Origin: Candidatus Aenigmatarchaeota archaeon
GTDB lineage: Archaea > Aenigmatarchaeota > Aenigmatarchaeia > CG10238-14 > SCSR01
Length of the DNA: 6,316 bases
NCBI GenBank assembly: GCA_030018055.1
Contig: JASEGN010000050.1
Location: 1-6,316, forward strand
Direction of reading: 5' to 3'
Part shown: in pieces, positions 5,966-6,316 of the stretch
Layout of the letters: every line of letters starts with the position of its first letter
How positions within the stretch are numbered: position 1 is the first letter of the stretch
Notes under the pieces: generated by a model
The model's input: the letters and a program-made list of their open reading frames with translations, nothing else
Databases searched by the model: none
Told to the model about the DNA's origin: nothing
Program-made: the position numbers and the translations under genes

Positions 5966-6301
5966 ATGAAGAAAATTAACGAAATTTTAGAGGTAGCGAA
6001 TTCGGCCTATGGTTTAAACTTAACACGTAATAATTTACGTGTTATTTTATATCCGATAAAGGCAGCAGGTATAGTTACACCTAGAAGAAGTGAATACAGT
6101 GATGAGGATTTTGTTTATATAGATACTGTACTGAGATATCGTGCTAAAGGATTTTCATATCCAGAAGCCTATGAGCAAGGGATAAAGGAAGTTTACGGGG
6201 AACAATCAGATCAATATAAAAAGTACATAGAGTGGCGAAAAAACCAGCAGGAAAAGGAAAGAATAAACTACACACACCTTAAAAGGTGTGGTATTCGTTA
6301 A
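5966..6301 (+). CDS. Small MerR-like winged-helix protein
   Basis: An 111-residue protein starting MKKINEILEVANSAYG. Residues about 15-70 follow the MerR-type pattern: a first helix-turn-helix ending LRVILYPIKAAGIVTPRR, then YSDEDFVYIDTVLRYRAKGFSYPEA, equivalent to the Y-x-x-x-D and R-x-x-GFS-x-x-EA positions of MerR wings and second helices. There is no effector domain and no cysteine metal site; the tail (about 80-111) is a short charged helix rich in Lys, Glu and Gln. A DNA-binding protein, such as a small repressor or recombination-directionality-type factor, is inferred. I chose ATG 5966 rather than GTG 5957 because its distance to the upstream repeated 15-mer matches that of the left-edge gene and ATG is the stronger codon; GTG 5957 would add MLK and cannot be excluded. 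No Shine-Dalgarno is visible. A perfect inverted repeat lies inside the gene and a hairpin covers its last codons. The next gene is outside the window. Confidence 0.62.
   Translation: MKKINEILEVANSAYGLNLTRNNLRVILYPIKAAGIVTPRRSEYSDEDFVYIDTVLRYRAKGFSYPEAYEQGIKEVYGEQSDQYKKYIEWRKNQQEKERINYTHLKRCGIR
6021..6044. repeat. Perfect 10-bp inverted repeat within the MerR-like gene
   Basis: TAACACGTAA (6021-6030) and TTACGTGTTA (6035-6044) are exact reverse complements separated by TAAT. In the frame of the MerR-like gene the repeat encodes LTRNNLRVI, at the first predicted helix-turn-helix. It could be an operator bound by a dimeric regulator, an mRNA hairpin near the 5' end of the transcript, or a chance effect of the coding sequence. 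Confidence 0.7.
6273..6290. repeat. Hairpin-forming inverted repeat at the 3' end of the MerR-like gene
   Basis: CACACCTT (6273-6280) and AAGGTGTG (6283-6290) are exact reverse complements with two bases between; a realistic hairpin is a six-base-pair CACACC/GGTGTG stem with a TTAAAA loop. It lies ten bases before the end of the coding sequence. There is no T-run directly after it, so a classical terminator is unlikely. The sequence beyond 6301 is only 15 bases and shows nothing else. Confidence 0.55.
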
Positions 6302-6316
6302 CTCTGGGTTTCTCGG

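Noticed and set aside
1..6316. CRISPR array, tRNA or rRNA genes, and transposase genes
   Set aside because: I saw no regularly spaced direct repeats, no cloverleaf-like sequence and no transposase or integrase motifs in any frame.

Overview
The window looks archaeal. It is AT-rich (about one third G+C by eye), uses ATA for Ile and AGA for Arg heavily, has TTTATAAA/TTTTTAAA-type TATA boxes placed about 25-40 nt before start codons, and few genes carry a convincing Shine-Dalgarno site. It also encodes a DUF1786-family protein, a family best known from Euryarchaeota but also found in some anaerobic bacteria. I cannot name the species or lineage; an uncultivated anaerobic archaeon fits best.

Layout: (1) 1-470, minus strand: the N-terminal 156 codons of an unrecognised gene that runs off the left edge. 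(2) 545-3229, minus strand: a tight three-gene operon with overlapping ends, in transcription order a protein with four degenerate Fis-like helix-turn-helix units, a HAD-superfamily phosphatase, and a DUF1786 ASKHA-fold ATPase-like protein. (3) 3230-3285: a 56-bp divergent control region built around one perfectly palindromic TATA box. (4) 3286-4419, plus strand: a Y-family translesion DNA polymerase (DinB/Pol IV type). (5) 4442-5834, minus strand: a two-gene unit, alpha/beta hydrolase then a PflA-like radical SAM protein, convergent with the polymerase. (6) 5835-5965: an AT-rich divergent spacer. (7) 5966-6301, plus strand: a small MerR-like winged-helix protein whose gene contains a perfect 10-bp inverted repeat, with a second hairpin at its 3' end.

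The most interesting themes are a co-located ASKHA ATPase-like protein (DUF1786), PflA-like radical SAM protein, HAD phosphatase and hydrolase with no obvious textbook pathway; a lesion-bypass polymerase sharing a minimal promoter with a multi-HTH regulator; and a 15-nt sequence repeated in inverted orientation just upstream of the two outward-facing outer genes at matching distances from their start codons. Functional coupling among these genes is inferred from position only.
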